Assembly: GCA_034231615.1 (NCBI GenBank)
Contig: CM067304.1
Span: 21,076,589-21,140,588, forward strand
Source: Meghimatium bilineatum
Taxonomy: Eukaryota; Mollusca; Gastropoda; Stylommatophora; Philomycidae
DNA length: 64,000 nucleotides
Direction of reading: 5' to 3'
The translations under genes were made by a program, and so were the position numbers. Below are positions 1 to 10,364 of the stretch, in pieces (position 1 is the stretch's first letter; every line of letters begins with the position of its first letter). The notes under the pieces are model-generated. The model was not told the origin of the DNA, did no database searches, and saw only the letters and a list, made by a program, of their open reading frames with translations.

Positions 1-59
1 GCAGCTTTTAGCGTAGCTATTCTTGTAGTCTTTATTTATAGCCCCTGATGTATGCTTAA

Positions 60-190
60 TGAAGTGTTATGCACTGCCAACTTACAAGGTCTGTTGCAGC
101 TGGATTTTTTCACTGACCTAGTTTACATCAGGATATTCACATCTTCTCTGCCGATTAACTCACATTTCATACTCAAATGGAACACAATCA
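60..190 (+). repeat. Direct repeat, copy 1 (second copy about 690-830)
   Basis: A roughly 115-bp block containing TTCACTGACC, a CATCTT tract and CTCACATTTCA..CTCAAATGGAACACA recurs about 630 bp downstream at 690-830 in the same orientation with scattered mismatches. The two copies bracket a LINE tail. I do not recognise the unit and see no coding capacity in it. Confidence 0.6.
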
Positions 191-199
191 ATCAAGTGC

Positions 200-645
200 C
201 ATGCTGAGTGGTGTAGGCAATCGTGCTTCTCCACAACTCTCTGTCTCTTGTGTTGTTAATAAGTTCAGTTGGTGACTTCTTTTTGTGCCACAGTGACAGC
301 CCATTCAGAAATTTATCTTTTTATCTTCCTCTGTCTCTTCTCCCTCTGATCTTTCCAATGGTTATCAAATATTCAAGTTTTACATTTCTCCCTAAAAATC
401 TTTATTGTCAGTTTCTAATTTTTTCTATAATTTGCTGTTATACTCAAGCATCTCTGAGAACTTCTATATTAATTTTCTTGGCTGTCCATGAAATTTCATA
501 ATTCTTCATAAAAACCACATCTCAGTTGCCTCCAGCTTAGCTTAGACACTTATGTTTGCTGTCCATACTTCGCTTCCATAAAGAAGGATTGGCTCATATA
601 ACATCCCAGCACTTGAACTCACTTGAAAAATGATTCTAGGCACAT
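200..645 (-). mobile_element. LINE-D 3' fragment (RTE-like reverse transcriptase C-terminus)
   Basis: Read on the minus strand, this block translates with stops and shifts into the end of a non-LTR reverse transcriptase: an ATEMWFLWRIMK-like stretch, a FLGRNVKLEYL segment and the terminal ELWRSTIAYTTQHGT. The same terminal motif closes the fragments at 14877-14950 and 20800-21220, which defines the family here. It is truncated and non-functional. Confidence 0.65.
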
Positions 646-1315
646 TACTCCTGTAGTTTGCCGTTGCTTTCAGGAGGAAATCCATTTAAAGAATGGAACA
701 CACATTATAATAACTTGCAAGGCTGTTGCAGCGAGATGTTTTTCACTGACCAAGTTTACATGTCAGGAAATTCACATCTTTCTCTCCCAATTAACTCACA
801 TTTCACACTCGAATGGAACACAGATTATAATAAATCTATTATAAAACACTTCCTTAGCTTATTAATACTTCTTTGATGTAGTACATTCACAGGGAAAATA
901 ATAAATGGTAAAACACAACTGAATGTGTCTCTTTATATGTCAGAAATATGTTAGCTTGCATTTTTTATAATAGTTTTGATGAACCAGTCTTTTTCTAGTA
1001 GTTCTTCGTCAATGATTATTGTAGGTTGAGTTCATTTCTTTTGATATTCATTATTTTTGTATTATTTGCATTGGGAAAATTATTTTGTGCCTCACTATGA
1101 TGTTTTACTGATATAATCATATGTTCTAAACCTCTGGGGCTTTTTTTATATTAGGGAGGTATCATCTGCATATCTAATTTCTGGAATCTCATGCCCTCTG
1201 ATATGAAGAGGTTGAAAGTATTCTTAATGTGGGTCTTCTCGTACATTTTGCATTTTGTTTTCTTCATATATATTGCACAAGTGTGGTGTGAGGATACTGA
1301 GAACTGTTCATCATA

Positions 1316-1478
1316 TTCTTCTTCTTCATCATTCATTCTCAAACTCCTGCTCGATCTCCCTTGTAGCAAGACCATTGTCCTACTAGATTTCTAGCAGGAT
1401 GTAGTCCAGAGAATGGAAATGCGTTGTGTCGCTGTTTTATTTGCACCAATGGCCCAACACATCCGTCTTTGGCTGGTG
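1316..1478 (-). mobile_element. SINE-A copy
   Basis: A copy of the most frequent short repeat in the window (about 150-165 bp). On its sense strand it runs from GATGTGTYGGGCCATTGGCG through CTACATCCTGCTGGAAAT and ACCATTGTCCTGCTACAAG to GTTTGAGAATGAACGCTGAA followed by a short (GAA)n tail. Other copies lie near 2.8, 3.5, 3.8, 22.6, 25.3, 34.7, 56.0 and 61.9 kb. I see no clear tRNA promoter in it. Confidence 0.75.
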
Positions 1479-1754
1479 TTTATCATATAAAGTAGTGCAT
1501 AATCAGGATCTTAATATAAATGTGAAGACTATTCGCTGTATGGCTCAAAACCTAGAAAATGACAAAACACTGCATATAAACTGCAGAAATTTATGAAATT
1601 TATACATTTTCTTTCAGGTCCCTGAGGAACATAAAGCTGCAACTGTCACTCTCCAACAAGTTCTGTGCCTCTCTGCCCTCTTCATCTATGCCCAGGAGAT
1701 CCTATATCATTTGGTCTCTTCCTCAGCTGTTCCTTTTTTCAGGTATATAATTGC

Positions 1755-2230
1755 TTAGGAAGATTACCAAACATTAGGTGGCAGGACAAGATAAGAAATA
1801 AAGAGTTTAATGGACTAAGTTTGGTGGACACTCAGACAGAATACTAAACACTAGATTGCAGGATAAGATATGAAAATATTTGGAGACAAACAGATAAACA
1901 CGTGGACACCCAGATAGAATACTAAACATTAGGTTGCAGGACAAAGTAAGAAATGAAGAAAACAGGAAATGAACAGACAAGTATCTGGTGGACACTCAGA
2001 TTAAGAAAAGAAAATGGAGATTGGTTTGGGCACACGCTCAGAAAACTAGTAAATAACACAGCTAGAACAGAAATGACTGGAACCAACATGGGAAAAAGGG
2101 AACAGTGAGGACATAGGAACACAAAGAGACGAGAGAGATCATGTCAAGACTTGACAGAGATGGGAATTACATGGAATGAAGCTGAGAACATATCCAAGGA
2201 CAGAGATAACTGGAAAAACCAAGAACTTGA
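1755..2230 (+). mobile_element. RTE-like LINE fragment with internal triplication
   Basis: The plus strand encodes NIRWQDKIRNKE, the conserved stretch near the end of an RTE-like reverse transcriptase. The block beginning ACTAAACATTAG-GTTGCAGGACAAG occurs three times in tandem (about 1768, 1844 and 1920). It is followed by the tail coding for the RWxxGHTLRK region and a short (GATT)n run near 2230. A related fragment lies at 59960-60310. It is inactive. Confidence 0.55.
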
Positions 2231-2260
2231 TTGATTGATTTAAGTTATTCTTCCACTTAC

Positions 2261-2349
2261 CCAGCAACTATTGTGGATCCAAATGATTGCACAGCACACA
2301 ACACTCCACCTCTGGCAAAGTTTAGATTATAGGGCTTGCCTATTCTGGC
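2261..2349 (-). CDS. FBXW8: FBXW8 exon 4 (start of the WD40 part)
   Basis: On the minus strand a polypyrimidine-rich acceptor (ending TCTCTGTCAG) precedes 89 coding bases, and a consensus GTAAGT donor follows. The reading frame continues exon 3 in phase 0 and gives RIGKPYNLNF and GGVLCAVQSFGSTIVAG. This is the entry into the first WD40 blade, equivalent to the VLCDVHSHDGVVIAGY part of vertebrate FBXW8. The exon leaves a phase-2 junction. No following exon is convincing in bases 1-2260, so the remaining WD40 repeats, which bind substrate and stabilise the CUL7 complex, should lie beyond the left edge. Assignment to FBXW8 rests mainly on exons 1-3. Confidence 0.75.
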
Positions 2350-2782
2350 CTGACAGAGAAATAGAGAAATAGCATTCAAATCTTTCTCACATTGATTTTA
2401 CAACCAGGAAATCACCCATATGTAGGAACTGGAACCAAAATATATCACAAAAACAGTGTTACTATTAGTCAAGCTGTGTTAATTTTAGTCAAGTTGTATT
2501 ACTATTGGTTGGTTGGTTAGTTGTTGATTCAGCGGTCCATGAACACATGCCCTTTGACCATTACTATTAGTCAAGTTGTGGTGCTATTAGTCAAGTTGTG
2601 TTACCATTAGTCAAGTTAATAACACTAAGTCTTTTTCACCTTGATTTTGCAGTTTGGGAACCATTCATGTCTAGAAACTGCACAAATTGAACATAGAATA
2701 TCACTAACATGTTAACAGCATAAAAAATCATTCAAAAATCAAGTATTAGTCTAAAAATCATTATTTCAACTAGGAAATTCCA

Positions 2783-2932
2783 CTGAAGATAGATGTGTCA
2801 GGCCATTTGAGCAAATAAAACAGTGACACAACGCAATACCATTCGTTTGAAACCTGCTGGAAAACTAGCAGGACCATTGTCCTGCTAGAAGAGAGAACAG
2901 GAGTTTGAGAATGAAAACTGAAGAAGAAGAAT
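2783..2932 (+). mobile_element. SINE-A copy
   Basis: Sense-strand copy from GATGTGTCAGGCCATTTGAG to the GAAGAAGAAGAA tail at about 2920-2932. It lies between FBXW8 exons 4 and 3, within intron 3. It is moderately diverged from the copies at 25.3 and 34.7 kb. Confidence 0.75.
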
Positions 2933-3173
2933 CAGGAAATTGGAATATAAAGTCTCTTCACATAACCAATTCTCAAATCTGCACCTATCCAGTTTTTCAT
3001 TTCATTCAACCCACCTTCCTTGTCCCCTCTGAGTAGGAGACTTCTTCTCAAAGCATTGCCCACCGCTGAAAGCTGGAGTCTCCTAGGTAAAGCTTCAGAA
3101 AAAACCTCCCCATTGCACATAGGAACTAAGGGCTAATTACTAATAATTAATGGGGATTGATATAACAACCCAC

Positions 3174-3338
3174 CTTCCAATTTGCTATCAAAAGTCTCTT
3201 TTCCTGTACATGCTGCCGAACAATGCCCTTCCAGTCTTGACCTACACTAACATGAAGGTCAGTGTCATAGCCTAAACTGTGGCAGATTTTACACCACAAA
3301 AGTTCATCATCTGCCAAATTTCTCCAACTGTGACTGAC
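3174..3338 (-). CDS. FBXW8: FBXW8 exon 3 (end of F-box and linker)
   Basis: A minus-strand exon of 165 bases (55 codons, phase 0 at both ends), with a pyrimidine-rich acceptor upstream (TTTCTTTTCCTC..GATAG) and donor GTGGGT. It encodes VSHSWRNLADDELLWCKICH and, further on, DWKGIVRQHV and LLIANWK. The SHSW..LADDELLW segment is the second half of an F-box and matches VSKTWKVIAEDEVLW of vertebrate FBXW8, and NWK matches the link before the WD40 domain. With exon 2 it completes the F-box that binds SKP1. Confidence 0.88.
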
Positions 3339-3481
3339 CTATCAATGCATGAAAACAGAAATTTAGCCAACAAAAAAAGAGGAAAAGAAACTAGTAAAAA
3401 ATTAATGAAATATCTTAATCGTGATACATACACTAACAGATGATGGAAGATGGGAAACACAATTCCATAAACAAATGAAAC

Positions 3482-3616
3482 TGAATGTGTCGAGCCATTG
3501 GCACAAATAAAATGGTGATGCAGAGCATTTCTGTTCTCTAGATTACATCCTGCTGGAAATCTAGTACCATTGTCCTATTACAAGAGAGATCCAGCGGAAA
3601 TTTGAGAACAAATGGA
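3482..3616 (+). mobile_element. SINE-A copy, 3' truncated
   Basis: A diverged plus-strand SINE-A that keeps the ATCCTGCTGGAAATCTAGTA and TACAAGAGAGATCCAGCGG landmarks but lacks a clear GAA tail. It lies in FBXW8 intron 2. Confidence 0.65.
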
Positions 3617-3756
3617 ACAAAAAAAATCTCATCAACAAAGGCTGTCCAAACTGACTAATGTCCATGTCAAAATTATCCTCAGACTACAGAGCACATCATG
3701 CGGATATGTCGACTCTTTGATGACCTGAAGACTCTTTTTGTGTGTGCATGTGTTAC

Positions 3757-3891
3757 GAAACTCCTGCAGGATATCTCTTGTAGCAGGACAATGGTCCTAC
3801 TAGATTTGCTCATTTGCAGGATGTAGCTCAGAGAACAGAAATGCATTGTATCACTATTTTAATTTACCAATGGTCCAACACATTGACTGAT
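3757..3891 (-). mobile_element. SINE-A copy
   Basis: A minus-strand SINE-A: AAACTCCTGCAGGATATCTC, TTGTAGCAGGACAATGGTCC and CAGGATGTAGCTCAGAGAAC are all present in reverse order. With the copy at 3482 it forms a loose inverted pair about 140 bp apart. Confidence 0.65.
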
Positions 3892-4008
3892 TTGACGAAA
3901 AGTCTGATATTGTTAACCTAATGTTGGTATGAAGATTAAATTTATGATTTTAGTTTCCATTCGGATAGATGTGTGTTTCCAGATTAGCTCAAGTTCATAA
4001 TTTACATA

Positions 4009-4749
4009 CGAGGCGTGTTCAAATGAAAACGGGACTTGTGGATTTATTTAAAAAGTATCATACGCAATTTAATATTTTCAACGGAATTGAACAAAGCAAC
4101 CACTTGTGAATAAGAATGCACCTGGGTTCATCAGAAAAAATCTCCGTATGCATTTAGGCAAGCATCCCACTGTTTAGGTAGACGTCGAATGCCGTCCGAG
4201 AAAAAGTTGCGTGGCTGTTCTCTGAACCATGTGGTCACCGCTGTCTTCACGTCTGCGTCGCTGTTGAATCGCTGTCCCTTTAGTGCTTTCTTCAACGGTC
4301 CGAACAAATGGAAATCACACGGGGATAAATCGGGACTATAGGCTGGGTGATGAAGAACTTCCCAATTCTTCTTTGCCAATGTTTCCTGCACAATTTTTGC
4401 GACGTGCGGACGAGCGTTGTCCGCAACATACGCACCCACTCCATCACTCTGGTCCTCGACAAACATTTGTCACCATATGCTGCCTTCATTCTCCGATGAA
4501 TGTCTACTGCTTGACATCCTTCAAATGAAAGAAACTGGATCACAGCACGCTGATTCACTTTGGACGGGTTCGGAATCACACCCGCCATATTGTTAACAGT
4601 CTTCTGCAGCACATATGCATGCTGGGAAGATGAACACGTGACCGTATGTAAATTATTGGATACTCATTACTAGTGCAAAATGTCATCAATATCAGTGCGC
4701 TCTATCACGCGTGGTGTAACAAGTCCCGTTTTCATTTGAACACGCCTCG
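4009..4749 (-). mobile_element. Internally deleted mariner-type transposon with perfect TIRs and TA target site
   Basis: A 741-bp element bounded by perfect 31-bp inverted repeats (CGAGGCGTGTTCAAATGAAA.. at 4009-4039, its complement at 4719-4749) and flanked by TA at 4007-4008 and 4750-4751. The minus strand encodes the two ends of a mariner transposase. The helix-turn-helix end is at 4612-4440 (RAVIQFLSFEGCQAVDIHRR, SRTRVMEWV). The catalytic end is at 4430-4131 (ADNARPHVAKIVQETL, HPAYSPDLSPCDFHLFGPLK). The middle, including the first catalytic Asp, is deleted and the two parts are in different frames. The second and third catalytic Asp (DNARPH, SPCD) remain. It cannot self-transpose but could be mobilised in trans. 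Confidence 0.93.
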
Positions 4750-5148
4750 TAGTTTGCTGTTTGAATTCATGTCTGTTTAAAATCAGAAGCATATTTTTGT
4801 TCAGATAAAATATTTTATGTAATTTTCTCTTTACTGAAACAAACTATGGTATAATATGATATATAACATAAAAGGGGAAATAACTGAAAGTAATAAAACA
4901 GAATAAAGGAGCAATCTATTGTTTATTTGTTCGTTAAGTATGGAATTAAAACTTCTTTAAGCAGAGGCACGCCTTTCCATCTTGTTTAACAGTAATAAAG
5001 TACTTTGATGTATTTTTTTTTGTGAAGTACTTTATGTTAGACGTCTCATGAGGTAATTCTAGATTAATTTTTTTTATTCAATATTTTTATTCATATTGTG
5101 TTCTTGTTAAAGGCCCCATTGTGTCAACAACATAGAAAATGTCTCTGT

Positions 5149-5282
5149 TTCTTTGTTACCTCTAATATTTTATGATAGCTCGTCCAGACAAAACCAAAAT
5201 GGACACCATTGTCCGATGGTTGAAAAGTCTGTGTCTCAAAAAGAGAGGTAAACTCGTAACTACCTACCTACCTACCTATTTT
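5149..5282 (+). mobile_element. SINE-E copy with (CTAC)n tail
   Basis: The sequence from TCTTTGTTACCTCTAATATT through GGTTGAAAAGTCTGTG to AAGAGAGGTAAACTCGTAAC ends in CTACCTACCTACCTA. The same unit with the same kind of tail occurs at 60469-60598, so this is a short interspersed repeat rather than plain microsatellite flank. Confidence 0.6.
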
Positions 5283-5524
5283 TTAATTTACATTTATAAT
5301 TTCTTATCATTTACATTCATTACTTATATGCATTAATAGTGCTTTAGTAGATGTAGCATTTTTATCTCATCCCCGGTGTTATCACTTCCTGTTTGTGTTA
5401 CTGTTGAACTTTCCTCTTTGTTGGATATCCTCTGGTACTTTGATTATTATACTTTAACTAATCTGATTTGATTAACTATTGAGGTGACATATTCTATCCA
5501 GAGCATAGTTCTGATCTAATACAA

Positions 5525-5850
5525 AATTATTTAGGTTTAGGTTTGTTGATCATCGTCTTCACACACAGGACATATCCATAGGTGCTCCAACCTCCGCTTC
5601 AATAAATCTCTTAGGGTTTAACTTACTGATGGTTCTTGTTCTGTGTGGGTGAGTGTTTTGTTTGAAATGTTGTGATCTGTTCTCTCTGTGCTTCCAATCC
5701 TTATTCCTGAACCACTTCTCGATGTTGACTCATGCTCATTGACCTCAAAACCCTCCCATTGTGCAGACTCTCGACACCTATAGCATTGAGTATATCTACT
5801 CTGTCCATAGATTGTCCAACCTGCTATAGCAGCAGAACCAGTCAACTTGT
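5525..5850 (-). mobile_element. LINE 3' fragment (C-terminal Cys/His region)
   Basis: This block is similar to those at 23705-23960 and 24890-25090 (shared CTCCGCTTCAATAAATCTCT, GATGGTTC..GTTCTGTGT). In mollusc non-LTR elements such sequence follows the RNase H domain and encodes a degenerate Cys/His segment. Here it carries only short interrupted frames. Assignment to one LINE family is uncertain. Confidence 0.4.
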
Positions 5851-6693
5851 CGACTCACTCCTTTCCCTCCACACCTGCATGTCTGGAAACATAGATGGAT
5901 ACTATGATTGCAGTCTAACCCCATTGATTAGTGCCTACCTGTGTGATTATTTCCCTTGCCTATGTTTATCAGTTTATGTTTATCATTCATTAATTTAAAT
6001 ATAATTATATTTAGAGTTAGGGTTAGTTATATTTTACATAACTAAAAAATGAATATTTCAATTAATAATTGATTATTTATTGATATAATACTTAGATTAA
6101 TTAACCAGAAAATACATAGGTAGCACTAATAGGAAACAGGAACAAAAACGGCGGTTGGACTGTGATCATAGTACCTATAGATTTCTTCTTTCGTTCACTT
6201 GAAACATGTCTATATATGTAATTCTGTCTCCTTAATAAAACTCACTGTCTTTTGTAGTTCATACAGTGTCCCATAGAGCTTTGATTCCAGTGTTGTTTCC
6301 TCTGGCCAATATGTCTGCCTCAGCGTTTCATGCTCAGAACACTCTTGAAGTATATGTTTGGCACTCTGTGCTGCCTGTCCACATGTACACATGGCCGTGT
6401 TGCCAATCTTGAACTTTGTATACATGTGACTGCGGAGTCAGTTGTGTCCTGTTCTGAGACATAGAATTATAACTTGCTCTGATCTGTTCATAATGTGATA
6501 GTCATCTTGTGTTGGTATTTGTGGCTTTCTTATTGACTTGATCATCTGTTTTTTCTGATGGTAGGTGATTGGTATATCTGGTTGGTCTTCGGCAGCACCT
6601 TCCTTAGCCAGTTGGTCTGCTTTTTCATTTCATGGTATTCCACAGTGAGAGGGTATCGACTGCATGGTTACCCTATACTGGTAAGACAATTCG

Positions 6694-7092
6694 CTAAGTA
6701 GTTTTTTCAAGTCTGTTAGTTTTCCAGACTGGAGAGCTTGAAGCACTGACCTTGCATCTGTCAGGAATACCACAGGCTGTAGGCCAGAGTTGGAGTTCAA
6801 CAGTTTTTTTAGCTGCCACACTAATTGCCTGGATTTCTGCATCATAATTATTGCAGAATTTTCCTGTCTGTGTTCTGATTGTGTCTCTAGGTTTGTGTAG
6901 ATATTCTATATATACACCTGCACCCCCATTGCTCACAGCATTCTGTGCTGACCCATCTGTGTACACTCTGACCCATATATCTTGTGGATATTCCTCATCC
7001 AGGAAACTGAGGGTGACTGTCATTCGCTGCACACTGTTCTGTTCGTCCTCGCTTAGTATTCCTTTCACATGGGTCTGAATGTATATCGGCAT
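6694..7092 (-). pseudogene. LINE-A RNase H domain
   Basis: The minus strand encodes DIWVRVYTDGSAQNAVSNGG, the first catalytic Asp region of RNase HI, and NYDAEIQAISVAAKK with the catalytic Glu. In the overlapping frame at 6845-6630 follow PVVFLTDARSVLQAL (third Asp) and MQSIPSHCGIP (the His region). The domain is split by a frameshift near 6780. In the intact element it would degrade the RNA template during target-primed reverse transcription. Confidence 0.85.
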
Positions 7093-7107
7093 TCCAGGTC
7101 TTTCACT

Positions 7108-8034
7108 CTACGGGGTTTGTTCTGGTACAGACCTTAAGGGGCTGTCAACTTCAGGTAGGTCTGTAAGTTGTCTGCAGAGTCGTTTAGCTTGATTGATAAA
7201 GCTGCTCCTTTTCAGTCGCCCCATTGCTAGATTTTGGAATCTTTCCTTCATTGGATGACTTGGCATACACTGAAACTTTTCTGCTTGAATTAGTACTTTT
7301 GTGTCTCTGCATTCGCCAAGTGTTTGCATTCTTCCCATTTTCTGCATCTCTGCTATGGGTGTTGATTTCATTGCTCCCAACATTATTCTACATGCCTGGT
7401 TTTGCACTTTATCTAGATCTTGTAATGTGGTGTTTGATGCAGGACACCATGCAGTTGAACCATATTCCAGGTGTGGTCTTATGCCTTGCTGGTAAACTTT
7501 ACTGAGTATATTCCCATTGGCTCCCCATGTGGTTCCACTTAGTTTTCTCAGGATAGCTAACTTCCTCCTGGCTTTTGTTGTTGCTTTGTTTATGTGCTGC
7601 TTCCATGTCAGCTTATCATCAAAAGTAACTCTGAGGTATGCTGGTTGTTTGTCTTCTTTCAAGAGCTCTCCATCTATCTTGATATGACCAGCTTTTTGTT
7701 TTGGTGAGAGGGTAAAGAGTGTAGTGCTGCACTTATCTGTGTTAATGCTGATGCACGATCTATTTGCCCATAAGGTTAGGGCATCGATAGCTCTTTGTAT
7801 TTGTTTAGTGGCCACTGTTGCATGTTCTTCCATGCACCAGATCACCAGGTCGTCTACTAGGTCATTGATGTAAACCAAGAAAAGTGTGGGTGACAGGACT
7901 CCTCCTTGGGGGACTCCATGACGCAGTAGAACTTTCTTGCTCTTGCAACCATCTAATTGTACCCTGGCTCTTCTATTATGCAGGTATGCTTTTACCCATT
8001 TGTACATTCTTGAGCTAACCCTGCAATTTCGCAA
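7108..8034 (-). pseudogene. LINE-A reverse transcriptase, C-terminal half, with deleted active site
   Basis: A 308-codon minus-strand frame. It contains MYKWVKAYLHNRRARVQLDG, HGVPQGGVLSPTLFLVYINDL, the thumb segment and GTTWGANGNILSKVYQQGIR. After YINDL the sequence goes directly to VDDLVIWC. Other copies have a spacer and then YADDL, so a short in-frame deletion has removed the base of the catalytic YxDD hairpin. The adjoining N-terminal half is at 9077-8085. Confidence 0.88.
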
Positions 8035-8084
8035 TTTCTTTAGGAGTCCTTCTTTCCAGACCTTATCAAATGCTTTCCTGAGGT

Positions 8085-9077
8085 CTATCCATGCTGCAAG
8101 TACCAGTTTCTTTTCTTGGAAGGCATCCTCAATTTCTTGGGAGAGGTAAGTTGCCTGATCTTCAGTAGAGTAGCACTGTCTGAAACCTGCTTTCTGTGAT
8201 ACCAGAAGTTTTCACTTTCAAGGTACCACTGCATCCTAAGATTGATAATAAGTTCCATTGTTTTACATAGACAGCTTGTGAGGCTGATGGGCCTGTAGTT
8301 GGAGACTGTGTTGCCATCTTTTCCTGATTTGAGGAGTGGTATCATTATTGCTTCTCTCTCGAAGTGAACGAAAGAAGAAGAAGAAGAAGAAATTATTGCT
8401 TCTCTCCACGCCTGTGGTACATTACCTGTGGACCAGCTTGTGTTAAAGATCTGCAGCAGCTTTGCTCTTGCTGCAATTCCCAGGTTTCTAATCATTTCAT
8501 TGGACACTCCATCAGCTCCAGGGGACTTTTTCATTTTCAATTTGGATATTGCATGCTCCAGTTCTCTCATTGTGATTGGTGCCTCCATGACTTCAGGTAT
8601 AGGTTCGCCTTGTCCAATGTTTTGCTGGTTCTCTCGAACTTCTTGTTGTTTGTCTGGGCTGACTTTGACGTTATTGTCTTCTGCAAAGGAATCTGCAAAG
8701 TAATCAGCTGCATGTTTACCTGTTAAAATGTTTCTATCTTTATAAAGTGTGATCCTGGTATTTCTCCCTGTACCTTCATCATTTAGTTGTTTTACAAGTT
8801 TCCATAATTTCCTAGTATCTCTTTCTAGGTTCAGCGACTGTTTTTTCTTTCCAGCTGCTCCGTCTGGCTTGTAACTTGGCTCTTTGAAATTTAGCCTTTG
8901 TTTGCTGATATTTGTTGTGATGTTCTTGGCTAGGTCTGTTCTCAGCCTGCTGTCTAGATGTTTCCATCTCATTTTGCAGCTTTTCCAGTTCATCATTCCA
9001 GTAGGGTTTGTAGCTTTTGCGTGTCCCCCTGGGTATGGTTTTACTAGCAGCATGTAGTATACATCTATTAAATTCAC
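8085..9077 (-). pseudogene. LINE-A reverse transcriptase, N-terminal half
   Basis: The minus-strand frame contains the post-endonuclease linker, LKMKKSPGADGVSNEMI and DGNTVSNYRPISLTSCLCK, the canonical finger motifs of non-LTR reverse transcriptases. The frame is disturbed at 8392-8359 by a 33-bp self-derived insertion that reads ISSSSSSFVHFE, and shifts again after the NLRMQWYLESEN segment. Confidence 0.85.
8359..8391 (+). mobile_element. 33-bp LINE-A 3'-end micro-insertion with 15-bp TSD
   Basis: The duplication ATTATTGCTTCTCTC occurs at 8344-8358 and 8392-8406. The 33 bases between are TCGAAGTGAACGAAAG plus a (GAA)n run, which is the 3' terminus of LINE-A itself (compare 6183-6204 on the minus strand). 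It reads as an extremely 5'-truncated retrotransposition of the same family into its own coding region, in opposite orientation. Confidence 0.85.
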
Positions 9078-9131
9078 TCACTGCTCTATTGATGTCTTTG
9101 TCCAAGTTCATGTCCTTAGCTAGAACACTGG

Positions 9132-10046
9132 TTAAATGATGGTACATTTTCCAGTCTGCCCTTTTATAGTTCCACCTAGTGAGCGTGCTGCTATCCTTGG
9201 TAAATTCATTGTGGATTTCCAGAAATACTGGTCTGTGGTCACTACCTCCAAGCTGCTTTCCAATGACACGTGTGATGTTCCATTCCAAGCCTGGTGAGTG
9301 GAATGCCAGGTCTGGTGTAGAGGTGGTGTGCCATACTCTCGAGTAGAAGGTTGGTGAGTCTGCTGGCTGGTTAATAAGGATGAGATTATTTTCATCCTGC
9401 CAGCTCTCAAGTTCCTCACCTCTCTTGTCGATATGATTGTAGCCCCAGCTCTGAAGTCACCAAACACCATACGTCTCTCTTTGTCTGGAATTGTGTCTAG
9501 TGCCAATGGTTTATCATTTGGGCAGTAGTAGTTCAGGAGATGGAATTCTGCACTGTCTGTTTTTAGGTGGAGCATCTGGTATTCTGCCCCTTCCATATAT
9601 ACTTCCAGCTGACATGCGCTGATATTGTTTTTAACAAGTGTCAGAATTCCACCCTTTCGCCTGTCCTTTCTGTCAGACCGGTAGCCTCTGATTTTGAAGG
9701 CTATGTCACTGCTGAGGTGTGTTTCTTGGATACAGCATATACTAACTTGTTCTTCACTGAGGACATTTTCAAGTTCCAATTTTTTGCTGTATCCATCTCT
9801 TTTACTGTTGACACCCTCAGCATTCCAGTGCATTATTTTTATTGGTCGTTTGTTTGTTTGGCCAGTAGCTCTATTCCCTTGCCTCCTGGCTCCTCGGGGC
9901 AATTGAGAAGGACTTCCAGTAACTGAGGTTGGGCCCTTTCGAGGTATAGGGCCCGGCACCGTCCCTGCCTGAACGTCCGCCACAGGGCAGGCACCATAAC
10001 TTTTTATAGATACAGACATGTTTCCATTGTGTTTTGTGCATGGCAT
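9132..10046 (-). pseudogene. LINE-A apurinic-like endonuclease domain
   Basis: The minus strand encodes IKIMHWNAEGVNSKRDG and VSICCIQETHLSSDIAFKIR (catalytic Glu), then RRKGGILTLVKNN and ERRMVFGDF. After GDF the frame shifts. The distal motif GGSDHRPVFLEIH, with the catalytic Asp/His pair, is in another frame at 9288-8812. The enzyme would nick target DNA to start reverse transcription. The start at 10046 is followed by a Pro-rich leader matched by the copy at 29.3 kb. Confidence 0.88.
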
Positions 10047-10364
10047 CCTGATTATCTGTGCGCCTTTTGGCTGGATGCCTCCGTCTTCAGCACTCTGCTT
10101 ACTGAGGCAGGACTATGGTCCTACTCGAGTGGGACTGCCCGACCAGTCTTAGTTTACAGCCCCTGATGGCTGAACTAAGCCCCCATCACCTCTGCACGGT
10201 GCTGGTCTCGATGGGGTACCTATAGATGAAAGTGATTTTGCTCAGTAAGACATACTTCTAAGCCCTCTCCAATGACTCCACCCATCACATATGTACTGCA
10301 CATTTGTCTTTGTCAGACAGACAAAATGATTTACTTTGCTTGACAATCATACAAAACTAGTTAC

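Larger units (their letters stand above)
6183..10215 (-). mobile_element. LINE-A, full-length non-LTR retrotransposon with 12-bp TSD
   Basis: A 4,033-bp element on the minus strand, flanked by the perfect duplication GTACCTATAGAT at 6171-6182 and 10216-10227. The order is 5' UTR (10215-10047), AP-type endonuclease, reverse transcriptase, RNase H, then a Cys/His tail (6425-6210, CTCGQAAQSAKHIL..CSEHE), ending in GTGAACGAAAGAAGAA. This architecture is that of I/Nimbus-like or related RNase H-bearing clades. Frameshifts and a deletion at the polymerase active site make it inactive. It lies in FBXW8 intron 2, its 5' end about 150 bp from the exon 2 donor, in the same orientation as the gene. Confidence 0.9.

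Noticed and set aside
1618-1745. Open plus-strand stretch after TTTCTTTCAG (PEEHKAATVTLQQVLCLSAL)
   Set aside because: Acceptor-like start, but no good donor before the stop, no homology I recognise, and it runs into LINE sequence. Too weak to call an exon.
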